Below, in pieces: positions 1-8,335 of a stretch of 64,000 bases of DNA; the first letter of the stretch is position 1; each line of letters begins with the position of its first letter. The position numbers and the translations under genes are program-made. Below the pieces are notes generated by a model that did no database searches, was not told the DNA's origin, and was given only the letters and a program-made list of their open reading frames with translations. The stretch is taken from assembly GCA_012103505.1 (NCBI GenBank), contig WLWP01000001.1, forward strand, positions 4,583,871 through 4,647,870. The letters run 5' to 3'. This DNA comes from Pseudomonadales bacterium (GTDB lineage: Bacteria > Pseudomonadota > Gammaproteobacteria > Pseudomonadales > Azotimanducaceae).

Positions 1-1
1 C

Positions 2-373
2 ACCTGCTACCGACGACGGGCGTTCGTTTCGGAAGTTGATGACTATGCGCGCGTGACAATGGACATTGATATGCAATATCGACCGCAGACACCTTTGATC
101 TGTGATGATCCATACAATTTGTCGCCTGACAGAAACTGCATCAGCTATGACATTCAAAGCATCTATGGCGATGAGGCCCACTATCAGGCAAACGTCATCC
201 TTGAGCTGAAGGCAACGAGCGGTTTTGTGCCGACCTGGATGATCGAGCTCATCCGCAGATTTGAGTTAAAGCAAGTGGGCTTCTCGAAGTATGTGAACAG
301 CTCTCTGGTGGATAACCATGACAATGGTTGGCGCTACATGGATGTAAGTACCGAAGGGCTAGAGCCAGCTTAG
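2..373 (+). CDS. VTC-domain protein, C-terminal part (cut by window edge)
   Basis: The frame is open from base 2 with no start codon and ends at 373, so the window holds only the last ~123 residues. The end resembles the C-terminus of VTC-domain proteins (polyphosphate polymerase-like catalytic tunnel): arginine-rich YRRR near the edge, a beta-strand pair around V-T-M-D, then V-I-L-E-L-K, P-x-W-M and the final S-K-Y. In this family the basic residues bind polyphosphate and the Glu of the LELK strand helps bind metal. The ATG at 53 is internal to the domain and not a credible start. Family assignment is from motif recognition only; the substrate is not shown. Confidence 0.7.
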   Translation, partial: TCYRRRAFVSEVDDYARVTMDIDMQYRPQTPLICDDPYNLSPDRNCISYDIQSIYGDEAHYQANVILELKATSGFVPTWMIELIRRFELKQVGFSKYVNSSLVDNHDNGWRYMDVSTEGLEPA

Positions 374-444
374 ATAGTAGCTACGGGCTGGGATATGGTG
401 TCTCGTGTTACTCTTGCTTGCGGTTTAGAAGTTAGAGGCAACCT

Positions 445-768
445 GTGGCACACACAGATGACATCATAGGTGGGTGGATAAGCAACGCAGAGAAGACTGG
501 CGAGGTCAAAAAATTACCTGGCTACGGTAAACCGCTCGATCTCGATGATGACTCGCACGTACCACGCAAGTATCGAATGGCGTACCGGGTGCTCAAGAAT
601 GCCAATATCACACCACCCGAAGTTGAGATGATCAGAGAACTCGGTGAATTGCGCGAGCAACTTGCGCAACAAACGGACAAACGTACTCGCAGCGAGCTTT
701 CTGCAAAAATTCGAGAAGCGAAACAGAAACTCGATATTGCTCTGGATAAGTTCAAGTTCCGCCAGTAG
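445..768 (+). CDS. DUF1992 (DnaJ-homologue subfamily C member 28-like) domain protein
   Basis: 107 residues starting at GTG 445 with a GAGG ribosome site about 7 nt upstream. The N-terminal half carries the family signature: I-x-x-A-x-x-x-G-E followed by L-P-G-Y-G-K-P-L-x-L-D-D and a V-P-x-x-x-R-M-A-Y-x-x-L-K-N-A segment. The rest is a charged helix, probably coiled coil (residues 62-105). The family is found alone in bacteria and attached to DnaJ-like proteins in eukaryotes; its biochemical role is not established. Single-gene unit between the VTC gene and a VOC gene. Confidence 0.85.
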   Translation: MAHTDDIIGGWISNAEKTGEVKKLPGYGKPLDLDDDSHVPRKYRMAYRVLKNANITPPEVEMIRELGELREQLAQQTDKRTRSELSAKIREAKQKLDIALDKFKFRQ

Positions 769-827
769 GTTATCTTTTTTACTTAGACATCCATTCGTGA
801 ACACGCAGTGTGTTTGGAGAAACAGAT

Positions 828-2045
828 ATGAATGAGGCTAACCTCACTCGCTTCGGGCCTATCGTCTTGGAGGGCGAACAAGGGACACCGTCGACCTACA
901 AGTCTACCTTTAGGGCGCTAGAAGGCGCAGCGAAACTGATCCTTCGCGAAGACGGTATTGGTAGTGCGCAGATCAATATCAACGGAGTCAGTGTGGTCGA
1001 GCCGCGAGAGGCTAACGCAGATTCTGAGGTTGTGATCACGGTGGATCTTGAGCGGGAGAACAGTGTCGAGATCAGTGTCTCTGGCCGACTTAGCGTGCGC
1101 ATTACACAGTCCGCGGAGGCCGATCTGGGTCTTTTGCGTCAGGGCTACTTTGGGCTCAACACCAGCGATCTCGAACGGCAACGCGCCTTTTATGAAACGT
1201 TAGGATTCATAGGTGAAATCTACCCGGCCGGACCCGAGACGAGCACGACGTTCGCGCAGGCGCTAGGCTTTCCGGACAACTATCTGATTCACGTCTCCCT
1301 CCATAGCCTGGAAAACCCGCCGACGCCGCCATTTGTTGATACGGTGCAGTTCAGAGGAGAGTCTTATCGCGAAGAGCCACCCTATGCCAGGTTGAACCAC
1401 ATCGGTATGGCCTACTCGACCTACTCGACACCCAGCCTCGATGGCGACTATGCCTACCTTAAGTCACAAGGTGTCGAATTTCTTTCCTCACCCGCCACAG
1501 CGCCTAACGGTGAACGGTTTGTGTTCTTGAAGGACCAGGATGGCGCCTTCTTGAAGTTGATCGAGACAGACGAAGGCGAGGTTTCGAGTCCTGGTCCAAA
1601 TCTAGTACGACTTGTTAACACGAACATGAACGTTGCTGATCTTGAAAGGTCTCGAGAGTTTTATCGGCTCCTAGGCTTTACGGAATCGGAGTCCAACTCC
1701 CAGACGGGTTCGGGAGAGTTTGCGGCAGCCCATGGGTTTGATGGCCCAATCGAATTTGAGGGCGTGGATGTCAGTCTTGGCGAGGGCACCGATGGCGCGA
1801 CGATCCAATTGCGTCAGTGGCAAAACCCCTACGACGCTGCCCCGTCCTATGCGCCTCCGGTCAACCACTTGGGTATCGATCGGATCAACTTCTATGTCGA
1901 AGACTTAACTGCGACGGTAAAAGCCATGAATGAACTTGGTTTTGAGCAGCTCGGTCCTTTAGGGGGTGGTCGTGAGGTCAGTATCGTGTTCTTTTTTGAC
2001 CCTGACGGCATCAAGGTGCAGTTTGCGGGTCCGCGGACAGATTAG
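828..2045 (+). CDS. Two-domain VOC (glyoxalase/bleomycin-resistance fold) protein
   Basis: 405 residues from ATG 828, preceded by GGAGA 8 nt upstream; a GTG at 810 in the same frame lacks such a site. Residues ~1-100 form a beta-rich segment I do not recognise. Residues ~105-250 and ~258-400 are two VOC modules, each opening with a strand followed by S/A-D-L-E-R-x-R-x-F-Y-x-x-L-G-F and closing with a D-P/Q-D-G strand that reaches a Glu or Phe (F-L-K-L-I-E and K-V-Q-F). N-H-I/L-G histidines are present in both. A paired-module dioxygenase or lyase is plausible; metal and substrate are unknown. Confidence 0.8.
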   Translation: MNEANLTRFGPIVLEGEQGTPSTYKSTFRALEGAAKLILREDGIGSAQININGVSVVEPREANADSEVVITVDLERENSVEISVSGRLSVRITQSAEADLGLLRQGYFGLNTSDLERQRAFYETLGFIGEIYPAGPETSTTFAQALGFPDNYLIHVSLHSLENPPTPPFVDTVQFRGESYREEPPYARLNHIGMAYSTYSTPSLDGDYAYLKSQGVEFLSSPATAPNGERFVFLKDQDGAFLKLIETDEGEVSSPGPNLVRLVNTNMNVADLERSREFYRLLGFTESESNSQTGSGEFAAAHGFDGPIEFEGVDVSLGEGTDGATIQLRQWQNPYDAAPSYAPPVNHLGIDRINFYVEDLTATVKAMNELGFEQLGPLGGGREVSIVFFFDPDGIKVQFAGPRTD

Positions 2046-2098
2046 CAGTCGAGCAGATTTAGAATCGGCATTGTGATTGGACAAGCGAACAGTCACGC

Positions 2099-2464
2099 TC
2101 AGAGGACACTACGCCTTATTCGGTACATATAAGCCAGACTCAGAGCCCAAGCAGAGCCCAGTACGACGAAGGGAACATAGCCGGGATTGAAGTCCACAGC
2201 CAAACCGAGTGAATGACTAATTTGTGGGTGTGCTTGGGTTATTTCGAACATCATGCTACCCGCCTGGTAGGTGCCCAGGATTGGCCAAATCGCAAACATT
2301 GTGTAAATCAGGGTCACGATCACAATGTAAATTCGATCCAGGGTGGCCCCGACGAAATGGGCGAGCACCAAGTACGCGAAGAGGACAGTGACGAAATCCA
2401 TGGTTGATCTTCCAGCTTCCGCGCTCAAAGAAATGAACAGGTCAGCCAGCTCGTACTCGGTCAT
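2099..2464 (-). CDS. Small integral membrane protein, function unknown
   Basis: 121 residues. The start at 2464 is favoured because GAGGAGA lies just upstream on the minus strand, while the in-frame extension to 2554 would run into the opposite HAD gene. Three hydrophobic segments are visible (about residues 22-42, 47-66 and 90-113), with an Arg-rich C-terminus (Y-R-I-R-R) that should be cytoplasmic. It is divergent from the HAD hydrolase, about 90 bp between starts. No catalytic motif or named family recognised. Confidence 0.65.
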   Translation of the reverse strand: MTEYELADLFISLSAEAGRSTMDFVTVLFAYLVLAHFVGATLDRIYIVIVTLIYTMFAIWPILGTYQAGSMMFEITQAHPQISHSLGLAVDFNPGYVPFVVLGSAWALSLAYMYRIRRSVL

Positions 2465-2552
2465 GAAGGATCTCCTCGGAACGGAATCGTGGCAGCAAGT
2501 ATAAGAGCATGGAGGGGCATACCCAATTCTTAGCAGAGTGGTTTGTATTGGC

Positions 2553-3218
2553 ATGACGTTACTTATCTTCGATTGCGATGGCGTGTTGGTGGAAAGCGAG
2601 GCAATCCTAATAACCGCTGAGCTTGAGTTTCTGGGTCGGCATGGCGTCGTGTTTGAACGGTCCGATTACGTGCGCACCTATATGGGTATGGCACCGCGCG
2701 AATGGAAAGAACGGCTCAGTCGTTCTCTGTCTGCCAAACTTGGTAGGGAGGTTAGCGCAGAATTCTTTGACGAGCTCGATGACTTCACGACTGCTCGCCT
2801 TCAGGATCAACTGGTTTCAGTTGATGGGGCGAGATCGGTGATCGAGGGTTTCTCACATCAGCGGTGCGTAGCATCGTCTTCCTCGCCAGATGGTCTTGTT
2901 TGGAAGCTTAGCCATACACAATTGCTGGACCTGTTTGACGAGAATTTGTTCTCGACCCACCTGGTGGAGAAAGGCAAGCCTGAGCCAGACCTTTTTCTGC
3001 ATGCTGCACATACCATGGGCTTTGAGCCAGCTGAATGTATTGTGATAGAGGACAGTGTCAATGGCGTGGTCGCCGCAAAACGGGCAGGAATGAAGGCAAT
3101 CGGATTCACCGCGGCCAGCCATTGCCTTGAAGGGCATGACATAACCTTGTCGAAGGGCGGTGCGGATATGGTCGCAGGCTCTTATCGAGAGCTAAAAGAA
3201 ATTGTTGGGAATTTTTGA
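2553..3218 (+). CDS. HAD-superfamily hydrolase (phosphoglycolate phosphatase / beta-phosphoglucomutase-like)
   Basis: 221 residues from ATG 2553. HAD motif I is D-C-D-G-V-L-V-E near the N-terminus (nucleophile Asp plus acid/base Asp), motif II the serine of S-S-S-S-P-D, motif III the lysine of G-K-P-E-P-D, and motif IV the acidic E-D-S-V-N-G-V. The helical cap lies between motifs I and II, placing it in subfamily IA. A monoester phosphatase acting on a small sugar or glycolate phosphate is the family expectation; which one cannot be read from the sequence. Upstream GTG 2538 gives only five extra residues. Confidence 0.85.
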   Translation: MTLLIFDCDGVLVESEAILITAELEFLGRHGVVFERSDYVRTYMGMAPREWKERLSRSLSAKLGREVSAEFFDELDDFTTARLQDQLVSVDGARSVIEGFSHQRCVASSSSPDGLVWKLSHTQLLDLFDENLFSTHLVEKGKPEPDLFLHAAHTMGFEPAECIVIEDSVNGVVAAKRAGMKAIGFTAASHCLEGHDITLSKGGADMVAGSYRELKEIVGNF

Positions 3219-3261
3219 AGTTTGCGCTGAATTGCACCCGTAGCTAGCGGAGAAGAACAAG

Positions 3262-3657
3262 ATGATTAGTGGCAGCTGCTTATGCGGTGGCATCAAGTAT
3301 GAGATCAATGGTGAAGTCGCGATGACTCGAATTTGTCACTGTGTGAATTGCCGTAAGTTCTCAGGCACTGCGAATGCTGCATGGGGACTGGCGCAAGTTG
3401 CGGACTTTAGTCAGACGGCGAGCGACGCTGAAGTGGGTGAGTATGATGCTGGCTCTGGCAGTCTGCGCAAGTTCTGCATGTCCTGCGGATCGCCTTTGTG
3501 GTTTGAACCAAAGGATCTGCCTGCGTTTGTTGGTATTGCCTTAGGCTCGATAGATGATGGCAATCCTGCGCTGCCGGAGATGCATGTTTGGATGCGATCA
3601 AGTCCGGATTGGGAGGACATCTCGGATTCTTTGCCGCAGCACCTTACCCATCCTTGA
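3262..3657 (+). CDS. GFA (CENP-V / glutathione-dependent formaldehyde-activating) family protein
   Basis: 131 residues. Zinc-ligand cysteines of the GFA fold are all present: C6 and C8 (C-L-C-G), C25, C27 and C30 (C-H-C-V-N-C), and C72 and C75 (C-M-S-C-G-S-P). Proteins of this fold bind glutathione adducts; few members have a tested activity, so the formaldehyde label is a family name rather than a demonstrated function. A second GFA gene occurs at 33994. Monocistronic, ~40 bp after the HAD gene. Confidence 0.9.
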   Translation: MISGSCLCGGIKYEINGEVAMTRICHCVNCRKFSGTANAAWGLAQVADFSQTASDAEVGEYDAGSGSLRKFCMSCGSPLWFEPKDLPAFVGIALGSIDDGNPALPEMHVWMRSSPDWEDISDSLPQHLTHP

Positions 3658-3734
3658 GCGTTATCGATAACTCCTTAGAATGCACGCTTAGAAACGGTCT
3701 GGCGTCAAACACCCATTAGGCGAGAGGATTAACT

Positions 3735-4136
3735 GTGTTGAACAAAATGCAGATTGGGATAGCGTTATTGCTTGGACTGGGCGGGCTAGCGAATGGCGTT
3801 TTTATGGCCGTAGCCCCTGAAGCCTGGTACTGGGCCGTGCCTGGCGTGCCTGATCGAGGACCGTTTAACCAACACTTTGTGCGGGATATTGGCTTCATCT
3901 ACATGCTGATCGGAATGGCTTTCACATATGGAGCGATTTACGCAAAGCATCGATTGGTGTTGTGGATGTTGCCGACCGCTTGGTTGGTTTGTCACGCTGT
4001 TTTCCATGTTTGGGAAGTTGTCGTCGGCATCTGCGGACCTGAATCTTTGATAGAGGATTTCGGTGGCGTGACGTTCCCGGCACTCCTAAGCCTAGCTCTC
4101 CTTTATGGCAGCTATAGAGATCGGGCTCGTGACTAA
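3735..4136 (+). CDS. Four-helix integral membrane protein upstream of SCO1
   Basis: 133 residues from GTG 3735, chosen because GAGAGGA lies 6-7 nt upstream; ATG 3747 is an alternative. Four hydrophobic helices (about residues 7-27, 50-70, 75-97 and 108-126) with a conserved-looking R-D-I-G-F-x-Y patch. The layout is like small DoxX/DUF4345-type membrane proteins, but no name can be fixed. It overlaps the following SCO1/SenC gene, so the two are probably co-transcribed. Confidence 0.65.
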   Translation: MLNKMQIGIALLLGLGGLANGVFMAVAPEAWYWAVPGVPDRGPFNQHFVRDIGFIYMLIGMAFTYGAIYAKHRLVLWMLPTAWLVCHAVFHVWEVVVGICGPESLIEDFGGVTFPALLSLALLYGSYRDRARD

Positions 4137-4743
4137 GCCCTTTATTGTTCTCCTGTTCCTTGGTCTGGGCATAGGGTTAGGTTTGAGCACGGCGTTCCTA
4201 GCTCCCGAACCCGATGCAGATCAAACGATCGAGTGGTTAGACAACCCTCGCTATTTGAGTCCGTTCACCCTCGAATCCGAAGCCGGGCAGTTCGATAACC
4301 AATCGTTAATGGGACAGTGGACGATTGTGATTTTTGGTTTTTTAAATTGTCCTGATTTTTGCCCAACAAGTTTGTCGCAGCTGGCATCTATCGCAGATGG
4401 CTTAGTGGAAAAATCCGTCGACCAAGAGGTCCGCTATGTTTTTGTTTCCGTCGATCCCGAGCGGGACTCAGTGGTTGAGGTTCGTCAATATGTCAGTCAC
4501 TTTGGGGAATCTATCCGAGGGGTGACGGGTACTGCAGAGCAGCTAAGTCGATTTGCTGGGGATCTTGGCAGTCAGTACAGAGTAACAGCGGATGATGATG
4601 ACTACACGGTAGCTCACTCCATCACTTTCTCGATCATTGATCCTAATGGGGAATTTCGCGGGCGTTTTTGGCCTGGCTTCAAACTTCGCAATCTCGTTGA
4701 AAATCTTACGGCCAAACTATTAGGGGACAGGGTCTCCACCTAG
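4105..4743 (+). CDS. SCO1/SenC family copper chaperone / thioredoxin-fold protein
   Basis: Up to 212 residues. An N-terminal membrane anchor (about 11-33) is followed by a thioredoxin-like periplasmic domain with the SCO copper motif C82-P-D-F-C86 and the distal ligand H171 (V-A-H-S), plus V-F-V-S-V-D-P-E-R-D typical of the family. SCO proteins deliver copper to, or reduce cysteines of, the CuA site of cytochrome c oxidase. ATG 4105 overlaps the upstream membrane-protein gene by 32 bp; GTG 4129 would shorten the overlap to 8 bp and is equally possible. No oxidase genes lie nearby. Confidence 0.88.
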   Translation: MAAIEIGLVTKPFIVLLFLGLGIGLGLSTAFLAPEPDADQTIEWLDNPRYLSPFTLESEAGQFDNQSLMGQWTIVIFGFLNCPDFCPTSLSQLASIADGLVEKSVDQEVRYVFVSVDPERDSVVEVRQYVSHFGESIRGVTGTAEQLSRFAGDLGSQYRVTADDDDYTVAHSITFSIIDPNGEFRGRFWPGFKLRNLVENLTAKLLGDRVST

Positions 4744-4755
4744 ACCGCACACACA

Positions 4756-5349
4756 ATGTTGAAATCTCGAATAAGTACCATCGCCATCCTCGGACTGACC
4801 ATCGCCGTTGCCCTCGTATTGATTATCGACCGGGGTGGCTTGATTGCGTGGAGCGCTTTTGTCATAGGCGTTGTGTTGCTCGCAAAGAGTTGGTTTAAGC
4901 CCAGAAAGCTCGACTTGGTTCTCGCTGGCGGATTGGCGATCTTCTCACTATTGGCATGGCTTGGAAGCTTTTACTACGTCATCTCCACCTATGAATCAGG
5001 TGAGGTGATTGAACTCACGATCGATACGAAGAGCGGTCTTCATACAGCGCGACTTTGGGTGTTTGAGCATGGTGGGCCAGGACCTGTTATTTATTACGAC
5101 GCGGAACCCGAGGCTGCAGAATCGTTATTAGCGGGTCGCTCCTTACAATTCACTCGGGACGGAGCTGTGAACACTCAAATACCCAATGCGAGACGAGTCG
5201 AAGCGATTCCAGAAGAGGAAGCTAGCGGGATACTGGAAGCTATGGCAACCAAGTATGGGGATCGAATGATCGCGGCTGATGTTTATTACTTATTGGTCGG
5301 GCGGCCCAGGGATCGCGTTGCACTCGTTATTCGGCTAGACGGAGTTTAA
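4756..5349 (+). CDS. Membrane-anchored protein of unknown function
   Basis: 197 residues, 12 bp after the SCO1 gene. Three hydrophobic segments (about 8-24, 28-44 and 54-76) are followed by a soluble domain with F-E-H-G-G-P-G-P-V-I-Y-Y-D and a later R-D-G-x-V-N-T-x-I-P-N-A-R-R-V-E strand pair. This second part recalls split-barrel flavin/F420-type domains, but no cofactor motif is definite. Probably co-transcribed with SCO1. Confidence 0.6.
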   Translation: MLKSRISTIAILGLTIAVALVLIIDRGGLIAWSAFVIGVVLLAKSWFKPRKLDLVLAGGLAIFSLLAWLGSFYYVISTYESGEVIELTIDTKSGLHTARLWVFEHGGPGPVIYYDAEPEAAESLLAGRSLQFTRDGAVNTQIPNARRVEAIPEEEASGILEAMATKYGDRMIAADVYYLLVGRPRDRVALVIRLDGV

Positions 5350-5466
5350 GTGCGATCACCAGATGTTGAACGCGGGTTTTATATGGCTCGTTTTGATCCT
5401 GTACAGCACCATTTGCGCCTGTTTCACAGGTTCAAATAAAGGTGATAAGCTCAATTATCGGTTTAT

Positions 5467-6603
5467 TTGGAGGACGGGCCACACCAGCCGACTTCGGTGG
5501 ACGTTGAGTTAAGCGGTAGTTATCTTCTACTAGCATCCTATGCGGTCATCGCATTGGGGTTCTCGTTCCTTTGTTCCATTGCCGAGGCTGTCCTCCTCAG
5601 TGTTACGCCCTCGTATGTCGCAGCGTTGGAAAAACGCACCGGCCGCTCCGGAGACTTACTCAAGAAGCTCAAAGCGAATATAGACCGACCCCTCGCCGCT
5701 ATCCTTTCCCTAAACACAATTGCCCACACTGTTGGTGCCATTGGCGTGGGTGCCGAAGCTGCACTAATTTGGGGCGGTGCCGGAGTCGGAATAGCTTCCG
5801 GTGTGATGACGCTCTTGATCCTCATCGCTTCCGAAATCATCCCCAAAACGATTGGTGCGATGCATTGGCGGACCTTGGCGCCGACCATGGCTAAGATCTT
5901 GGTGGTACTCATGCGGGTGCTTGCCCCGATGGTTTGGCTTTCCGAATACATCACTCGGGCAATTGGTGGTGATCGACGCACTGAGGTTGTCACACGAGAA
6001 GAAATCGCCGCGATGGCTGGGTTGAGCTCCGAGAGTGGTGAGATGCCTGATGATGAAACTCGGGTCGTTGAGAACATGATGGCGTTAGAATCTAAAACCG
6101 CGCACGACATCATGACACCTCGTACGGTGGTGATCGCATTCCCACAGGATCTCACTGTGGCGGAGCTTCTCGACGCCAATCCGAATTTGCCGGTTTCCCG
6201 TCTGCCGGTTTACGACGGCTCCATCGACAAAGTTACAGGCTTTGTTCTCAAATCTGACGTGCTGACTGCTCAGGCGGATGACAAACATGACACCCGTTTG
6301 GCCGAGCTTCGGCGCGACCTCACCGCAGTGCCCGCATCAACATCGCTGTCAGAGCTATTTCGAATGTTGCTCAGGGAACATCAACATATCGCGTTAGTTG
6401 TGGACGAATTTGGCGGTACCGACGGTCTTGTCAGCAGCGAAGACTTAATCGAGACGATTCTGGGCCTGGAAATCGTTGATGAAGCTGATGTGGCAGAAGA
6501 TATGCAGCGTCTCGCGCGACAACAGTGGGCCCATCGCGCTAAGTCTCTCGACGTCAAAAAGGGCGCAGGACTGGGTGGGTCGACACCCCATGCCACAGAC
6601 TAA
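5467..6603 (+). CDS. CNNM/HlyC-CorC family membrane protein with CBS pair
   Basis: Up to 378 residues. An N-terminal CNNM (DUF21) membrane domain spans about residues 18-165, with the small-residue helix S-I-A-E-A-V and the E-I-I-P-K-T motif characteristic of these Mg/Co transport-related proteins. Two CBS modules follow (about 215-270 and 280-335; D-I-M-T-P-R, L-P-V-Y, V-V-D-E-F-G-G-T-D-G-L-V). The C-terminal CorC/HlyC transporter-associated domain is missing, which is common in short members. The start is uncertain: TTG 5467 opens the frame, with GTG 5497 an alternative. The next gene overlaps its end. Confidence 0.85.
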   Translation: MEDGPHQPTSVDVELSGSYLLLASYAVIALGFSFLCSIAEAVLLSVTPSYVAALEKRTGRSGDLLKKLKANIDRPLAAILSLNTIAHTVGAIGVGAEAALIWGGAGVGIASGVMTLLILIASEIIPKTIGAMHWRTLAPTMAKILVVLMRVLAPMVWLSEYITRAIGGDRRTEVVTREEIAAMAGLSSESGEMPDDETRVVENMMALESKTAHDIMTPRTVVIAFPQDLTVAELLDANPNLPVSRLPVYDGSIDKVTGFVLKSDVLTAQADDKHDTRLAELRRDLTAVPASTSLSELFRMLLREHQHIALVVDEFGGTDGLVSSEDLIETILGLEIVDEADVAEDMQRLARQQWAHRAKSLDVKKGAGLGGSTPHATD

Positions 6604-7087
6604 GGTGAGAGCGCTCAAGTGGGTCGGTATCTCAATCCTAAGCACAGTTGTTGTACTGACCGGGACTTTCTTCATCGCCAAAACTTCGGATGGCCCCCTT
6701 GGCCCCTTTCCTGGAGGACCGTTGGTCTCCGGTGAGTTAGCGATCTCAGCTGTCACCGATTGGACCTTTGCTCGCGAGACCGGAGAGATTGAGCTGCAGT
6801 TGCTGCAAGACAGCTCATCGCGGACGACGTGGCTGGCAGTGGCTAACAATAGCGCCTACATACCCGCGGCGCTGGACTTTCCGCCCAACAAGTCCTGGCA
6901 CCTTCGCGCCGAACGAGATGGAGATGCCCAAATCCGTTTCGACAACACCCGTTATCCGGTACGCCTTGCTCGTCTCGATGAGACGAGTGCTGAGTTCAGT
7001 GATGTGGTCGACGTGCTTGTCGCAACGAACGCCATGCCACCTGGAGGGAAAGACCAGATGTGGCTGTTTCGGGTATCGAGCCGTTAA
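6590..7087 (+). CDS. Membrane-anchored protein, paralogue of the gene at 59401
   Basis: 165 residues from ATG 6590, overlapping the end of the CNNM gene by 14 bp, so translation is probably coupled; GTG 6605 is an alternative. One N-terminal helix (about 10-30) precedes a soluble domain beginning D-G-P-L-G-P-F-P-G-G. This block, the following S-G-E and D-W, and the strand Q-D-S-S-S-R are shared with the protein encoded at 59401-59964 (N-G-P-M-G-P-L-M-G-G, Q-N-S-S-R), so they form a small paralogous pair. No catalytic residues recognised. Confidence 0.65.
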   Translation: MPQTKVRALKWVGISILSTVVVLTGTFFIAKTSDGPLGPFPGGPLVSGELAISAVTDWTFARETGEIELQLLQDSSSRTTWLAVANNSAYIPAALDFPPNKSWHLRAERDGDAQIRFDNTRYPVRLARLDETSAEFSDVVDVLVATNAMPPGGKDQMWLFRVSSR

Positions 7088-7099
7088 GCGCGTTTTCCG

Positions 7100-7318
7100 T
7101 TAAAAATCTGTTTCTCGTACGAAGGTCTCGACGGGCACGTCTAGCCAACCGACCATAGCAATCATGCCATCGACCTCCATACGGCCACCGAGTTTTGTGC
7201 GTTGAATCGTCGATGCGCTGACGCCAATTTCTTTGGAGATCTGGCTCCATGTCACTTCCCTTTGCAGCCTCTGTTCGTTCAGGGCTTGGTAGAGTGCTTT
7301 CGCGTCGAATCGTTTCAT
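7100..7318 (-). CDS. XRE-family small DNA-binding protein
   Basis: 72 residues. A helix-turn-helix is visible at about residues 22-45: T-W-S-Q-I-S-K-E-I-G-V-S-A-S-T-I-Q-R, with hydrophobic positions as in the lambda-repressor-like fold. No partner domain is present. It lies downstream of the MAPEG gene on the same strand (17 bp gap) and converges on the preceding + strand gene. It may regulate that small unit; no operator was identified. Confidence 0.75.
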   Translation of the reverse strand: MKRFDAKALYQALNEQRLQREVTWSQISKEIGVSASTIQRTKLGGRMEVDGMIAMVGWLDVPVETFVRETDF

Positions 7319-7335
7319 GATTGCGGAATCTCCAA

Positions 7336-7902
7336 CTAAAAACTGCTAACGATAGATATAAGCGGGTATGTCACCAGACCATAGAGGGCAACCAGGCTCC
7401 CCGTCATACAGACGCCACGCATATCCGCATTGCCACTTAGGAAAAAGTAAGTATGGCCTAGGCGCATAGTGGCGTACCCGCATAGCCAAATTGCGGCAAG
7501 GATTGCTGGTGGGGATAAGAAGAGGAACACAGGCAAAGCCAGAGCAAAATGCACGGTGTTTTCAGTCAGATTACGGTGAGCAGCATGACTGCGAGTGAGT
7601 TCTTGCGTATTAGAGACACCTTGAGAACTATGATCGCTCTCGGCTTCCTCCTCGGGCGTCGCAAACAAACCGAAGCGTGCTCTCGTAACTTCAGTATGGG
7701 TCATTAGCCAAGTGTGATTCACGATCAGGAACAACACGCTGAGAGCAACAAATCCCATCATTGCGTCTGTTGGCAGTGCGGCCTCAAGACGGTTCACGCC
7801 AACAACGAGATTAGTGATCAAAGCAACGACAAGCGGGACGAGTGGATAAACCAATAAAATCGCCCATTGGCGGGAGCTGATGTTGGGTTGTATATCGTTC
7901 AT
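7336..7902 (-). CDS. MAPEG-family membrane protein
   Basis: 188 residues with four hydrophobic segments (about 13-34, 47-66, 115-137 and 158-185). The loop-helix R-N-L-T-E-N-T-V-H-F-A resembles the H-x-N-x-x-E-x-x-x-x-F motif that forms the glutathione-binding edge in MAPEG proteins (microsomal glutathione transferase / eicosanoid-type fold). The loop between helices 2 and 3 is longer and more charged than usual. Activity unproven; the paired XRE gene may control it. Confidence 0.7.
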   Translation of the reverse strand: MNDIQPNISSRQWAILLVYPLVPLVVALITNLVVGVNRLEAALPTDAMMGFVALSVLFLIVNHTWLMTHTEVTRARFGLFATPEEEAESDHSSQGVSNTQELTRSHAAHRNLTENTVHFALALPVFLFLSPPAILAAIWLCGYATMRLGHTYFFLSGNADMRGVCMTGSLVALYGLVTYPLISIVSSF

Positions 7903-8032
7903 TTGATCTGCAGCCTGTGGATGACAGTAATTTCCTAACAGTATCTTAAGCGGTCTTGGTAGCTGATGTTGATCTGATCATATGTCGTGTTGAGCTAGCC
8001 ACGATGGTTGAGCAAGTTCCCTAACGACCCGG

Positions 8033-8299
8033 CTAGTCGCTCGCGCTCACCGGGATTCTCTTAAAGTAGAGGGGTAAGAAGGGCGCGATGGTCACCCAAA
8101 CCTTGTCTCGCTCTGGAGTCATATAGAATCCGATGAAAGCTGCCCGCCAAGAGAACTCGATGCGTTGGAATTTCACAGGCGGTGCTCCGATGTCAAGAAA
8201 GGTATGAATCTGCAGAAATTGGCGCTTAGTTACAACTACCTGTGCCTCCTCAAGCAGGACTCCGGAATCTGGCGCCGTACCCTCACGTACAAGAAGGCG
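8033..8299 (-). pseudogene. Unrecognised gene fragment without start codon
   Basis: An 88-codon minus-strand frame is open between an upstream TAA (8302-8300) and TAG 8035-8033 and has protein-like composition, for example P-P-V-K-F-Q-R-I-E-F-S-W-R-A and F-L-P-L-Y-F-K-R. No ATG, GTG or TTG sits near its upstream end, so it looks like the 3' remnant of a gene truncated by the unit at 8336. Family not recognised. It fills most of the 430-bp interval 7903-8335. Confidence 0.35.
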
Positions 8300-8335
8300 T
8301 TAAAATGACCCTATGCTGCTTGCCGAGGTTTTCAA

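Noticed and set aside
5538..6179. 213-codon minus-strand frame opposite the CNNM gene
   Set aside because: Shadow of a well-supported gene with CNNM and CBS motifs; low-complexity Ser/Ala/Thr composition.
7903..8032. Repeat unit suggested by CTAACGACCCGGCTAGTCG near 8020
   Set aside because: Only the CGACCC hexamer matches; no left end or interior is present.
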